Counted from the stretch's first letter, positions 53,640 through 63,724 are shown. The stretch: 64,000 nucleotides of DNA from CAZMNY01 sp964567745 (GCA_964567745.1 CAZMNY010000005.1:62001-126000); one strand, 5' to 3'. Program-made: numbers and translations. Notes: generated by a model from the sequence alone, not told the origin.

Positions 53640-54633
53640 TCGAAGACTCCTCTCGGCCGGAGTCCATTTCGACATGGCAGGCCGCCGCGCCACCGTGGGA
53701 AGCGTCACTCAACACCGGCATGTCGTCTCGACACCGCGATTCGGCGAACGGACAACGCGGCTCAAATGCACATCCCCTGGGTAAATCGGTCAGATCGGGC
53801 GGTTGTCCTTCAATCGTCGCCAACGTCGCACCCTGCTCCTCATCCCACCTCGGCACAGAATGCAACAAACCTTGCGTGTAGGGATGTCGAGGCTGTTCGA
53901 ACAGTTCTTCACAGCCAGCTCGCTCGACGATTCGCCCTGCGTACATTACGGCAACGCGATCACAAATGTCGGCCACCACGCCAAGGTCATGAGTGATCAT
54001 AATGATCGAGGTGCCTTCTTCGCGTTGCAAGTCCTTCATCAGATCGAGAATCTGAGCCTGAATGGTGACGTCGAGCGCCGTCGTCGGCTCATCCGCAATC
54101 AACACATCCGGTTCACACGACAGAGCCATGGCGATCATTACGCGTTGTCGCATGCCGCCCGAAAACTGATGAGGGTAATCGGCGATTCTTTGCGATGCAT
54201 TGGGAATACCGACGCGTTCGAGCATGCTGACTGCGTGAGTCACGGCTTGTTTTCGTGAATGGCCGAGGTGGCGACGAGTGACTTCGGTCAATTGTTCTTC
54301 GACCGTGAGGAACGGGTTCAGCGCGGTCATGGGATCCTGAAAAATCATCGCGATCTTGCAGCCTCGCACGTCGGCCAATTCTCGCGGCGACATGGTGAGT
54401 AGATCTCGGCCGTCAAACATGGCTGAACCGGCGACGATCTCGCCAGGCGGCTCCGGAATCAGCCCAAGCAGAGCGAGGTTGGTCACCGACTTGCCCGAAC
54501 CCGATTCCCCGACGATGCCCAACGTCTCCCCGGCCGCCAAATCGAAATCGATGTTGTTCACCGCGCAAACCACTCCATCATCCGTGTTGAAACGGACTTC
54601 CAGGTTTCTTACTTGGAGAATTGCGTCGGACAT
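53629..54633 (-). CDS. oppD: Oligopeptide/dipeptide ABC transporter ATP-binding protein (OppD-like)
   Basis: 334 residues from ATG 54633. Walker A GIVGESGSGKSVTNLALLGL, signature YPHQFSGGMRQRVMIAMALS, Walker B VLIADEPTTALDVTIQAQIL, and MITHDLGVVADICD. The C-terminal extension contains GCAFEPRCPFAESRC, the usual Cys set. It pairs with the OppF-like ATPase and ends 11 bases inside that gene, so they are translationally coupled. Confidence 0.94.
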   Translation of the reverse strand: MSDAILQVRNLEVRFNTDDGVVCAVNNIDFDLAAGETLGIVGESGSGKSVTNLALLGLIPEPPGEIVAGSAMFDGRDLLTMSPRELADVRGCKIAMIFQDPMTALNPFLTVEEQLTEVTRRHLGHSRKQAVTHAVSMLERVGIPNASQRIADYPHQFSGGMRQRVMIAMALSCEPDVLIADEPTTALDVTIQAQILDLMKDLQREEGTSIIMITHDLGVVADICDRVAVMYAGRIVERAGCEELFEQPRHPYTQGLLHSVPRWDEEQGATLATIEGQPPDLTDLPRGCAFEPRCPFAESRCRDDMPVLSDASHGGAAACHVEMDSGREESSNER

Positions 54634-54678
54634 GCGTGCTTACTGTTCGTTGCGGTTCTATGTATTGGGATTCTTTGA

Positions 54679-55788
54679 CTAGGATCGGTTTTTCAGCCTT
54701 GGATCGAGCGCGTCACGGAGACCGTCGCCAAGGAAGTTGAGTGAGAAGAGCGTGACGCCTAGGGCGATGGCTGGAAAAATGATCAACCACCAGAAAATCT
54801 TGACGGGCGTGATTACTTTGAATCCAGCATTGGCGAGCAGACCCCACGAGACATCAGGCGCTTCGACGCCCAGACCGAGGAAAGACAGGAAAGTCTCGAA
54901 CAAGATCACTCGGGGAATCGTCAGTGTCAGATAGACGATCACAACGCTCAACAGGTTGGGCACCAGGTGAAAGAAGATAATGCGTCCGCGCGACGCTCCA
55001 ATCGCTCGCGCCGCCTCGACGAATTGGTCGTTCTTCAGCGATATCACCTGACCTCGAACGACTCGCGCCATGGTCAGCCAATAGATGGCACCGACGACAA
55101 AGAAGAAGATCGTGATCCGATCGATTCCCAACTTGTCGAGCCGAGCCGCAATGGATGGCTCGCCCAGAATGGTCAGCAAAAAGATAACGACAAAGATAAA
55201 CGGGATCGAATAGAGCACATCGACAATTCGCATCATCAGGTTGTCGACCCATCCGCCGACGTAACCGGCAATGGCGCCGTAGGACACGCCGATCACCAAC
55301 GACACCAAAGTCGCGACAAAGCCGACAATAAGCGAAATCCTAGCGCCCCAGAAAAGCCTCGCCAGGAGATCGCGGCCCAGCTCGTCACGCCCGCAAACCG
55401 ATGGTATTGCCCACGTCCCGAAGATCGCGACGCGAGTCTTGAGCATGAGCGAATTGACTGTCGATTGGTCGCCGAAATGCGCTTCCAATTTCTTCGGTTC
55501 GGTCTCGATAAATCCGCCCGCCGTGATCGACGGAGGTTGAAAGACCTGATCCGTGTCGATTCGTTTGGGCGCCTGTAAAGGAAGCAATGGCGTAAAGAAG
55601 GCGAGCAAGCAGACGATCGACAAAGTCCAGAGCGAAAACATGGCCGCTCGATTTCGCTTCAATCGACGCCAGGCGTCTTTGCCGAGCGATACGCCGCGAA
55701 TCGATTCCGCCGCCTCAGGCAGATGCTCGTATTCGTCTCGATCGCCCGTAGCGTTCGCCGTCAAGTTGTCTGTTCGATCTTCTGTCAT
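54679..55788 (-). CDS. oppC: Oligopeptide ABC transporter permease (OppC-like)
   Basis: 369 residues from ATG 55788. The N-terminus is charged and cytoplasmic (to about 45), then the first membrane helix (AAMFSLWTLSIVCLLAFFTP), an extended periplasmic loop (about 75-135, longer than usual), and the permease core with GRDELGRDLLARLFWGARIS and the EAA loop EAARAIGASRGRIIFFHLVP. It ends with LNFLGDGLRDALDPRLKNRS, typical of OppC/DppC. It lies between the other permease and the ATPases. Confidence 0.94.
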   Translation of the reverse strand: MTEDRTDNLTANATGDRDEYEHLPEAAESIRGVSLGKDAWRRLKRNRAAMFSLWTLSIVCLLAFFTPLLPLQAPKRIDTDQVFQPPSITAGGFIETEPKKLEAHFGDQSTVNSLMLKTRVAIFGTWAIPSVCGRDELGRDLLARLFWGARISLIVGFVATLVSLVIGVSYGAIAGYVGGWVDNLMMRIVDVLYSIPFIFVVIFLLTILGEPSIAARLDKLGIDRITIFFFVVGAIYWLTMARVVRGQVISLKNDQFVEAARAIGASRGRIIFFHLVPNLLSVVIVYLTLTIPRVILFETFLSFLGLGVEAPDVSWGLLANAGFKVITPVKIFWWLIIFPAIALGVTLFSLNFLGDGLRDALDPRLKNRS

Positions 55789-55842
55789 CTTTTGGGTTGT
55801 CGGCGCGCCTCGGCGCTTAGTCGATTGGCTCTGGCAAACAAA

Positions 55843-56760
55843 TCAGTTCAACTTGACGCGAGGATCAAAGAAACTGTACGAAATATCGACGATCAAATTC
55901 ATGGTGTAGAGCAAGGTCGTGTAGACGAGCACCAGGCCAAGCGCCAGCGAGTAGTCTCGTAACATCGCTGCCTTGACGAAGTGAACGCCTAAGCCCGGGA
56001 TGGCGAAAATCTGCTCGACCACAAGCGAACCCGTCAGGACTCCGGCGATCGCGGGAGCGAGAAACGACGCCACCGGCAACATCGCGCCTTTGAGCGCGTG
56101 TTTCAGAATGACTTGCTGAGGCAGCAAGCCTTTGGCGTACGCCGTGCGGATGTAATCCTGGTTCAAGACATCCAACATGCCTGTGCGGACGAGCCTGGCG
56201 ACGTAGGCTGCGTACGGAGCGCCTAGACACGTCGCCGGCAGAATCAAATGGCGAAACGATCCCCAGCCGGCAGGCGGCAAAAGCGGTACGACAAAGCTGA
56301 GACAAATCACGGCGATGCTGGCGATAACAAAGTTGGGAATGGCGATCCCCACGGTGGCGATAGAACGCAACGTGAAGTCGATGGTCGTCTGACGCTTGAC
56401 GGCCGAAACCACACCGGTCGCAATGCCGAGCGTCAGCGCAAAGGTCATCGCAAGCACGCCCAACGAGGCTGAAATCGGGAAGCCCTGCGCGACGATTTCG
56501 TTGACCGTAAAGTCGCCCATTTTGAAACAGGGACCGAGGTCGCCCGTCAACACGGCGCCAAGCGACAGCCCGTATTGCACGATCAGTGGCTGGTCCAAAT
56601 TGTGTCGCGCCTCAACGGCCGCTTTCACATGCGGCGGCAAAACACGTTCCTGGTCGAACGGCCCGCCTGGCACAGCTCGCATCAACATGAACGACACGGT
56701 GTAGACGACCCACAGCGTGATAGCCATCCACATTAATCGATTGAGTAGAAATCGAACCAT
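55843..56760 (-). CDS. oppB: Oligopeptide ABC transporter permease (OppB-like)
   Basis: 305 residues from ATG 56760, starting immediately after the stop of the binding-protein gene. Typical OppB/DppB features: MVRFLLNRLMWMAITLWVVY, MRAVPGGPFDQERVLPPHV, NLDQPLIVQYGLSLGAVLTG, the EAA loop region YIRTAYAKGLLPQQVILKHA, and VVEQIFAIPGLGVHFVKAAM. It forms the membrane channel with the OppC-like protein. Confidence 0.95.
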   Translation of the reverse strand: MVRFLLNRLMWMAITLWVVYTVSFMLMRAVPGGPFDQERVLPPHVKAAVEARHNLDQPLIVQYGLSLGAVLTGDLGPCFKMGDFTVNEIVAQGFPISASLGVLAMTFALTLGIATGVVSAVKRQTTIDFTLRSIATVGIAIPNFVIASIAVICLSFVVPLLPPAGWGSFRHLILPATCLGAPYAAYVARLVRTGMLDVLNQDYIRTAYAKGLLPQQVILKHALKGAMLPVASFLAPAIAGVLTGSLVVEQIFAIPGLGVHFVKAAMLRDYSLALGLVLVYTTLLYTMNLIVDISYSFFDPRVKLN

Positions 56761-58800
56761 CTACTGCAAGCCCTCGCGAATCATCCGGGCCTTCATTTCT
56801 TTGTCGATGCTGACGCCGCGAAAAGGATGGACGTCTTGAATGTTCTGATTCCAACCCTTGATCCAGGGGCGCTGAATGCCTTGAGTGACATAGTAGAACA
56901 GAGGCACGACCGGCAGTTCCTCAAGCATGATGTCTTCCGCTTCGACGAGGATCTTCATCCGCTTGACGCGGCGCTCGTACTCTTGCTTCTCGGCAATCTC
57001 GTTTGCCAAGTCATCGCCCGTGTTGCTGCTTGCCGATTCGACCTCTTTAGCCACGGCACCGAGTTCGGCATCAGTCAGTTTGACCGCGGCGGCCTCGTGC
57101 AACAGTTGATCGTACCGCTCATTGCTCCAACCCGTGTTGTTTTGCGGCACGCCCGTCTCAAGCAGTTCGAGGAACGCATTGGGGTCAACATAATCGCCAA
57201 TCCATCCACGTCTCGCGATGACGAATTCCTGCTGACGAATATCGGTCAAGTAGGAACCCCATTCTTTCGCCACAAGTTTCACGTTGATCCCCAGCTTGTC
57301 TTTCCATTGAGCCTGCAACAGCTCGGCAATCTGCGAGTGCATATCGTTCGAGTTGAAGAGCAGAGTTAGTGTTTCCAGCCCTTGACCATCGGGGTAGCCA
57401 GCCTCCGCCAACAATCCTTGAGCCTCGCGAACACACTCGTCGTAGTCCCGTTCGACCTCGACGATTTTCAGCCGCCTCTTGGCTTCTTCATAATCGGCAA
57501 TCCCCGGCGGCACGTAGCGTTGCGCGGGAACTTGCCCTGCTCGAGTCACCTTTTCGACGAGCTCGCGACGATTGACGGCGAGCGCAAGCGATTTTCGCAC
57601 GCGAACGTCGCGCAAGCCCTCAAGCTTGGTGTTCAGCATGTAGAAATAGACCGACAAGTAAGGAACGGGCTGAAAATCGGGTCTGTTCTGCCGCAACATC
57701 TCGGGAATGATTGGCGCAGGCACCTGTCGGAAATACTCGATCTTGCCTTTGAGATAGAGGTTGAGTTCGGTCGTTTGCGATTCCACGGCGAGGATGTCGA
57801 CCGTGTCCAAGTGAATGTTTTCCTGATCCCAAAAATGCGGGTTTCGCACCATCCGTATCTTGTCGCGAACGCGTCGATGCTGCAGCACGAACGGGCCATT
57901 GGACACAACGTTTTTAGGCTTGGTCCAGGCGGGGTACCCGTGAGTCTCCACGCAAGTCTGATTGACCGGGAAGAACGGATAGAACCCCATGAGCTGCAAG
58001 AAATAGGGCGTTGGATTTTGAAGTTTGATCTGCAACGTCCTCTCATCGAGCGCCTTGATTCCGACCTCAGAAAAATCGAGCAACACTTGGCGGCAGGATT
58101 CAACGTCGTTGAGCGAGTCGCCCTCAATCCGACTCGCGTCTTCCTTTTGCGGACAGAAGCGTCGAGTCTCACCGGCGAGTTCCACGCTGTAGACGTGAGT
58201 CGACTCTTTCTCGATCTCGGCATCTTCGTCCGCATCGACAAGAACGATTTCTCGCCTGTCGATCAGCGTGCCTCGAACGACTCGATGCCGCGCATGGGGC
58301 AAGGCGCCTTCGACGCGTTCGTCGAGCTCGACTTCGACCGACGAGCCGATCGTTTCGGCTTGGCTGTTGTATGCATGCGCGTTGACGATTTGGCCCAGCA
58401 GCTTGGTGTATTCGGCACCCGTCATAGGGTCGAGGAATCGACGATAGGTGTATGTAAAATCGTGGGCCGTTACGGGTTCGCCATTCGACCATTTGGCGTT
58501 GTCGCGAATGTGGAACGTGTACGTTGTCTGATCTTCAGAGAGATCCCACGATTCGGCGACGCCTGGGATCACGTGGAGGTCCTTGGCGTCCCAGTCGACA
58601 AGGCCTTCGAACAGACCTCGAATGACGAATCCCTCGGGTTGGCCCGTGACCATCGCTGGGTCGATCGACTTGATTTCCGTGCCGTTAGAGACCGTCAGGT
58701 CGGCGGGCGGTAGAGGGCGTGACCAAGTCGACCAGGCAACCGCAGCGATGCAAACAGCGATCGCAATGGGTGCGAAGAGACGGCGAGCGGTTCGGCCCAT
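56761..58800 (-). CDS. oppA: Oligopeptide ABC transporter substrate-binding protein (OppA-like)
   Basis: 679 residues from ATG 58800. An N-terminal hydrophobic helix (LFAPIAIAVCIAAVAWSTWS) acts as signal or membrane anchor; no clear lipobox is seen. It is a family 5 binding protein (SBP_bac_5): GTEIKSIDPAMVTGQPEGFV, WDLSEDQTTYTFHIRDNAKW, NGEPVTAHDFTYTYRRFLDP, SNGPFVLQHRR, VRKSLALAVNRRELV, and EELPVVPLFYYV. An acidic, charged insert of about 100 residues (150-250) makes it longer than typical OppA (about 540), and Glu/Lys-rich residues also extend a later loop (about 595-625). It is first in the operon, consistent with high expression. Confidence 0.93.
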   Translation of the reverse strand: MGRTARRLFAPIAIAVCIAAVAWSTWSRPLPPADLTVSNGTEIKSIDPAMVTGQPEGFVIRGLFEGLVDWDAKDLHVIPGVAESWDLSEDQTTYTFHIRDNAKWSNGEPVTAHDFTYTYRRFLDPMTGAEYTKLLGQIVNAHAYNSQAETIGSSVEVELDERVEGALPHARHRVVRGTLIDRREIVLVDADEDAEIEKESTHVYSVELAGETRRFCPQKEDASRIEGDSLNDVESCRQVLLDFSEVGIKALDERTLQIKLQNPTPYFLQLMGFYPFFPVNQTCVETHGYPAWTKPKNVVSNGPFVLQHRRVRDKIRMVRNPHFWDQENIHLDTVDILAVESQTTELNLYLKGKIEYFRQVPAPIIPEMLRQNRPDFQPVPYLSVYFYMLNTKLEGLRDVRVRKSLALAVNRRELVEKVTRAGQVPAQRYVPPGIADYEEAKRRLKIVEVERDYDECVREAQGLLAEAGYPDGQGLETLTLLFNSNDMHSQIAELLQAQWKDKLGINVKLVAKEWGSYLTDIRQQEFVIARRGWIGDYVDPNAFLELLETGVPQNNTGWSNERYDQLLHEAAAVKLTDAELGAVAKEVESASSNTGDDLANEIAEKQEYERRVKRMKILVEAEDIMLEELPVVPLFYYVTQGIQRPWIKGWNQNIQDVHPFRGVSIDKEMKARMIREGLQ

Positions 58801-59174
58801 AAGAGCAATCCGTGAGGATCTGGGATGAGAATGCGTTTCGAGAATCGGCGGATTATAGCCGATTTACCCAGCAACCGCGCTCTGCCGCCACCGCCTCACA
58901 ATCGACCCGCACGAGACCGTGTTGCACGACTGAGTTGGCTGCACGGCTGTCACGCGGCGGCGGCAATCGATGATTTTTCGAGGGGGCCCGACAATGCGTC
59001 AGATTTAGACTCGCCGCCGAAACCCCGAAGCACTACAATAGCTAGAACATCGGGGACGCTCGTTCAGAACGCCCCTCCCGTCTTATCGGCTCGACCATCA
59101 CTTCGTATACGAGCCACGAGCAAAGATTATTCAATCGGAACCAGCGTCGTGGTCGCGGCGCAGCTATTACCAAT
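58801..59174. promoter_or_regulatory. Divergent intergenic region between opp operon and arsR-type gene
   Basis: 374 bp with no convincing gene. A partly self-complementary GGCGGATTATAGCCG lies at 58844-58858, close to the opp operon start, and could be an operator; this is inference. The remainder holds GC-rich stretches with no recognisable promoter. Confidence 0.35.
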
Positions 59175-59516
59175 ATGTCGAAACTCCCCTCAGATGATCC
59201 CGAGGAACTAGCCTCGCTCCATCCACTCGATGACGAATGCGCCGAGTCGTTTGTTCGTTTCTTCAAGTTGTTCGCCGACGAGACTCGAGTGCGTATTCTG
59301 CACTACTTGCAACAGCGGCACGAATTGAATGTGCAAAACATCTGCGAGTTGCTTGGCCAGACGCAGCCGGCAGTGAGCCACCATCTCGCCATTCTCAGAG
59401 AAAACAACCTGGTCGACATGCGGCGATCCGGGAAGCACAACTACTATCGCGTCGTGCCCGAACGGTTCGCACAGTTGCGGTACTACATCGAATTGCTCGA
59501 GTCGCAGAAGGCATAG
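59175..59516 (+). CDS. ArsR-family transcriptional regulator
   Basis: 113 residues from ATG 59175. The winged helix covers about 28-100: FVRFFKLFADETRVRILHYL, HELNVQNICELLGQTQPAVS (recognition helix) followed by HHLAILRENNLVDMRRSGKH and NYYRV in the wing. The metal-binding ELCVCDL motif of ArsR/SmtB is replaced (VQNICELL, a single Cys), so it is probably not a classical metal sensor. It is divergent from the opp operon and upstream of the large subtilase-like gene; either could be its target. Confidence 0.92.
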   Translation: MSKLPSDDPEELASLHPLDDECAESFVRFFKLFADETRVRILHYLQQRHELNVQNICELLGQTQPAVSHHLAILRENNLVDMRRSGKHNYYRVVPERFAQLRYYIELLESQKA

Positions 59517-59755
59517 ACCCTCTCTGCCTGATCTAGACGCGCCCGTCAACGCACACTAATGCTTGGGCGATGCTGTCTTCCCTCTCCGGAATCGCTGCCA
59601 AATCGTTGTCTGGCTCAAACTGGGTCGTTATGCTTTCGGGGGCCTGCGCGCTCGGTCTGCGAGCACGCTTGGCGACGAACTGTTCTTCGTCCGAGTAATC
59701 GAAAAGCACACAGTGCCAGCGCGCACATTCAGCCCTTTTCTTCGGAGTAGATCGC

Positions 59756-62700
59756 ATGTGTCGCAGTCTATCGGCTCTTCTTTCCTTGCCGCTCGCCGCC
59801 CTACTCACCGTCACCGCGCTGCCGAATCTGGCCGACGCACAATCGACCGCGACGCCATCGGCCGCCGAAGTACAAAGCGCCCGAGCCGCGTACAACCGCG
59901 CAGTGACCGCGGCTGCGAACGCTCAAACGGCGGCTGATGACGCCAAGAAGAACGTAACCAAAAAGGAAGGCGAACTCACCGACCTCAAGGGAAAGCAGCA
60001 AACACTGCAAGAGAAACTCGACGTCGACAAAGAGATTACTCGACTGGAAAAAGAGATCGCCGACATTGAGAAGGAACTCAAGATCATCGACAAAGTCAAG
60101 GACAAGGTGATCTTCAAGTTCTTGAATCCCGGCGCCGACACGCCGCCTCTCACAGCCGACGAAAATGCAGTGAAGACGGGCGCATTGGGCGGCAATTCCG
60201 TGCCTGCGTTTGTCGACAGTTACAAACAGCAGTTTGCCGAACGCAAGGCCAAGTTGGAAAAGCAGCTGAAGGAGAAGAAAGAGAAACTCAAAGAAGCCAA
60301 AGGGAAGAAACTCTCCGACGCAGAACGAACAGCGACCCAGGCTGAATTGGACGACGTCAACTCGAAGATCAAAATGAAAAAGGCGGAAATCGAGGCGGCC
60401 AAAACAGACGCCGCGGACAAGGCGGCCAAAGCCAAAGCGGCAAAAGAAGCGGAAACGGCGGCCTGCAAGAAGTACGACCAACTGCGCAAAGCCAAAGCCA
60501 AGGCGGACGGGATCAAGGACGCGAAGCAGAGGTTGGCCGACGCCGTCGAGGCGGTTCGCAAAGCGGCGAAAGCGCTCCAAGACGAAGAGGCGGAACTGAA
60601 GAAGAATTTCTTCCTCCCCAAACTCTTCTCCGATCTGTTTAACTCAATCGACAAACTGCTCAACGCGCTCGGTCAAATCAGCGACCTATTGTCCAAGATC
60701 GGCATCGACACGAACTTCACCAATCCGGACGTGACCGGAGCACTCTCCCAGGGCGCCAAGCTGCTCGACGCAATCGACAAACTGCTCAACGACAAGAACA
60801 CGACGTTCGGCATGTTGATCAAGGAGCTTCTCGAGGGCTACCGAAACCGACTGAAGAAAGCACTCGAGGAGTTGCGAAGGGCGCGCGAGAACCTGAAGAC
60901 ACTGACGACGTCTGAGAAACTCGGTAGCGCTCAAACACAAGGCCGGCGTATGGCGATGCTGCGGTCTCCCCACGCCGCGCTTACTCGCAACACGTCCCGC
61001 CAATTGTACGCCGCCGCTGAAAATGCATTGGACCAAGGGAATGCCGCCGAGTTCGCTCGGGTCCAGGCATCGATCGAAAACTACCAGGTTGAAGCGACCC
61101 AAGGATCTTTCGGGCTCAACCAAATCGATGTACGAGAAGCCAGTTTGCTCGCCAGTTTGGCGGACGAAGTTCAAATGCATCGAGAGTCGCTCGCCAGTCA
61201 AGTCGGCGCCATCGAGGGCAATCACATTCCAGCGGCTGACATGATGCAAGCGGGCGGTGTTTCCAATCCCCAGTTCTCAAGCCGACTGCGAACGATCATC
61301 TGGGAAGCGCTTGGCGACGAGATGCTCAGTCAAGCGAACCAGGCGATGTCCGCTGTGGGCGGAACGGTGTTAAAAGGGAACGCAATCAATACGTCGGGCG
61401 GAGGGGCACCCACGTTAACTCTAAGCCTCTCCTCACCTCCAACCAACGACGCGCCCGCGGGCGAGAAAACGGTTAACGTCGACGTCGATGAGAACGGCGA
61501 CTTCGAAGCAAAGATCGAGCTGGGTTGGACGCCGACGCAGATTTTGCTTGGAGGCCCAAATTCGACGACGACGACGATCGATGACCCGACAAACGCCGGG
61601 CTGCCAGGCCAACCGCCTTGGCGAAACAGCGAGCTCTCGCCTGAAACTCAGCGACAGATCATGCTGACGTTTGATCGTTTCGAGCGAATCTTCGCTGCGA
61701 CGATGACTGGACACCCTCAAGCGAATCGACCGCCCAGCGAAACGGCTGCGATTCGCGGTTGGCGAATCCTCGGCGCTGTTGAAGGCGGCCAACCGCCGCT
61801 CGGTCGAATGCCGAATCTGGGTAATTGGAGCGACACCGTCACGCTCGGCGAAACCGTGTTGTACAGCGTCACCGACGACGAAGTTGAATCCGACGTCGTG
61901 ACGGTCGTTAACAATCCGCCTGCGGTCGCCGCGATTGATTCGGACGCATCGCAAGAAGGCCAGCAAGTCTTCAACGTCACTCCGCTGACCGCCAACACAT
62001 CGACCACGGTAACCACGTTGCCGACCATTTCCGAACGAGTCATGATCATTCACCAGACAGCGCTGCCCAACGATGCAACTCAGTGGGAACCGCAAATTCA
62101 GAGCCTCTCGACAGCAACCGCCAAGACAGTCTCGGACCACGTCAGTTCGGTGATAGGGGCCGGAAACAAAGTCAACGTAACCCTGATCGATCGACAGACG
62201 GCGTACGTGCAGGGGAGCGGCGAGCAGACGGCGGACGTCGCTTTCACCTATCAAATCGACGCGCAGGATGGCGATGGCGGCACCGTTTCCGTCGACCGTG
62301 AACAGCTGCAGTCGAGGTTCGATGCAGACGACTCGCTACCGATCGCCGGCGTCATGCTGCCGCGCGAAGCTCAGGCAACGCCGAGCGACCCATTTTTCAA
62401 GTCGAAGGGAAGTTGGGGCGAGGAATATCACGATCAATGGGCGCTGCGCCGAGCGGGATTCGTGACGGGCAGCGGCCAAGGCGTTTGGCCCGACAAGCTC
62501 GAACCTTGCACCGTCGCCGTCATCGGAAGCGGCGTCGACTGGACTCATCAGGAGCTCGCCGGTCAGATGTGGATCAACGATGTCGAAGATCCCTACAACG
62601 GCCTCGATGACGACAAGAATGGCTATGTGGATGATGTCTTTGGTTGGAACTTTCGCGACGGGACGAACAACGTGCTCGACCTCGGCGGGCATGACACCCA

Positions 62701-63724
62701 CGTCGCCGGAGTCATTGCGGCGAGGTGGAACAATCGCGGGATGGCCGGAGCTAACCCGGCGGCTCGGATCATGGCTTTGAAAGTCGCTAACTATCTTGGC
62801 CAAGCCGACTCGGTGTCGATCAGTCGCGCCATCTACTACGCAGTCGAGCATGGTGCTCGCGTGATCAACATCAGCTACAACGGCAAGACGCCAAGCGCGA
62901 TTGAAGAGCGTGCGATTCAGTTCGCGACAAGACAGGGCGTGCTGGTCGTCGTCTCATCGGGCAATCAAGGCGCGGACGCGACGCCGACCGCCTTGGCGGG
63001 CAGCCCCAATGTGCTGACCGTTGCCGGCTCGGACACAAAGAATCAGCGGGCCGGCTTCTCGAGCTTCGGTCGATCGGTTGACATTGCGGCGCCGGCCATG
63101 GACGTGCTTGGGTTGCGTGCGAAAGGAACCGATTTCTTGCTCTACACCGGCGGCAATTCGAACTACTCTGGCGGGGCTGCCATCGTCGCCAAAGATCGCA
63201 CGTTGTATCGAGCCAGCGGAACCAGTTTTGCCGCACCCCTTGTGAGCGGCGCCGCGTCACTCGCTTTTTCGCAACAGCCGGCGCTCAGTGGCGATCAGGT
63301 GCGGCGGATGTTGATGATGGCCGCAACCGATGTCGACACGCCCGGCTGGGATCAAAACACCGGTGTTGGCGGAGTCGATGCGGGTCGATCGTTGCAGCAG
63401 TCGCCCGATCAATTCCTACTCGTCCGGATTTTCAGCATCGCCGCCGCGCGACAGGACAATGCGATTGTGGTTGAAGTTCGAGGCGACATGACAGCGACAA
63501 GCAAGAAGGTGAAACGGACATTGCAGATCGCCTTCGGCAAAGATCCCAAGGCCAAGGACTGGCAGGACATCGAGACGACCGAGGATGCCTGGAAAGCCGG
63601 TTCGCCTCTCGGAGCTGTCCCTGCTGCGAATTTTGATCAACGCGGCGTTTGGTCGATTCGAGTTGTCGCGAAAGACGGCGACGGAGTTGAGCGCGAGGCG
63701 CGAGCCACGATTACGATTCGGTAA
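59756..63724 (+). CDS. Large secreted coiled-coil protein with subtilisin-like (S8) domain lacking catalytic Asp
   Basis: 1322 residues from ATG 59756, with signal peptide SLLALSL-like (LSALLSLPLAALLTVTALPN). Residues 35-310 are a Lys/Ala/Glu-rich coiled coil (DKEITRLEKEIADIEKELKI, ERKAKLEKQLKEKKEKLKEA). A helical middle part and beta-rich segments (about 540-880) follow. The S8 domain spans about 885-1225: the strand that normally carries the catalytic Asp reads TVAVIGSGVDWTH, with Gly at residue 924; His979 is in GGHDTHVAGVIAA, Asn in VVVSSGNQG, and Ser1157 in ASGTSFAAPLVSG. A C-terminal beta domain of about 85 residues ends the protein. With Asp replaced by Gly it may be inactive or much reduced, acting as a binding protein. 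Confidence 0.88.
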   Translation: MCRSLSALLSLPLAALLTVTALPNLADAQSTATPSAAEVQSARAAYNRAVTAAANAQTAADDAKKNVTKKEGELTDLKGKQQTLQEKLDVDKEITRLEKEIADIEKELKIIDKVKDKVIFKFLNPGADTPPLTADENAVKTGALGGNSVPAFVDSYKQQFAERKAKLEKQLKEKKEKLKEAKGKKLSDAERTATQAELDDVNSKIKMKKAEIEAAKTDAADKAAKAKAAKEAETAACKKYDQLRKAKAKADGIKDAKQRLADAVEAVRKAAKALQDEEAELKKNFFLPKLFSDLFNSIDKLLNALGQISDLLSKIGIDTNFTNPDVTGALSQGAKLLDAIDKLLNDKNTTFGMLIKELLEGYRNRLKKALEELRRARENLKTLTTSEKLGSAQTQGRRMAMLRSPHAALTRNTSRQLYAAAENALDQGNAAEFARVQASIENYQVEATQGSFGLNQIDVREASLLASLADEVQMHRESLASQVGAIEGNHIPAADMMQAGGVSNPQFSSRLRTIIWEALGDEMLSQANQAMSAVGGTVLKGNAINTSGGGAPTLTLSLSSPPTNDAPAGEKTVNVDVDENGDFEAKIELGWTPTQILLGGPNSTTTTIDDPTNAGLPGQPPWRNSELSPETQRQIMLTFDRFERIFAATMTGHPQANRPPSETAAIRGWRILGAVEGGQPPLGRMPNLGNWSDTVTLGETVLYSVTDDEVESDVVTVVNNPPAVAAIDSDASQEGQQVFNVTPLTANTSTTVTTLPTISERVMIIHQTALPNDATQWEPQIQSLSTATAKTVSDHVSSVIGAGNKVNVTLIDRQTAYVQGSGEQTADVAFTYQIDAQDGDGGTVSVDREQLQSRFDADDSLPIAGVMLPREAQATPSDPFFKSKGSWGEEYHDQWALRRAGFVTGSGQGVWPDKLEPCTVAVIGSGVDWTHQELAGQMWINDVEDPYNGLDDDKNGYVDDVFGWNFRDGTNNVLDLGGHDTHVAGVIAARWNNRGMAGANPAARIMALKVANYLGQADSVSISRAIYYAVEHGARVINISYNGKTPSAIEERAIQFATRQGVLVVVSSGNQGADATPTALAGSPNVLTVAGSDTKNQRAGFSSFGRSVDIAAPAMDVLGLRAKGTDFLLYTGGNSNYSGGAAIVAKDRTLYRASGTSFAAPLVSGAASLAFSQQPALSGDQVRRMLMMAATDVDTPGWDQNTGVGGVDAGRSLQQSPDQFLLVRIFSIAAARQDNAIVVEVRGDMTATSKKVKRTLQIAFGKDPKAKDWQDIETTEDAWKAGSPLGAVPAANFDQRGVWSIRVVAKDGDGVEREARATITIR

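Noticed and set aside
59533..59757. Minus-strand frame of 74 codons with clean ATG (MRSTPKKRAECARWHCVLFD)
   Set aside because: Its start overlaps the start of the large plus-strand subtilase-like gene, no family is recognised, and any promoter would lie inside that gene. It could be a real small gene, but support is too weak.
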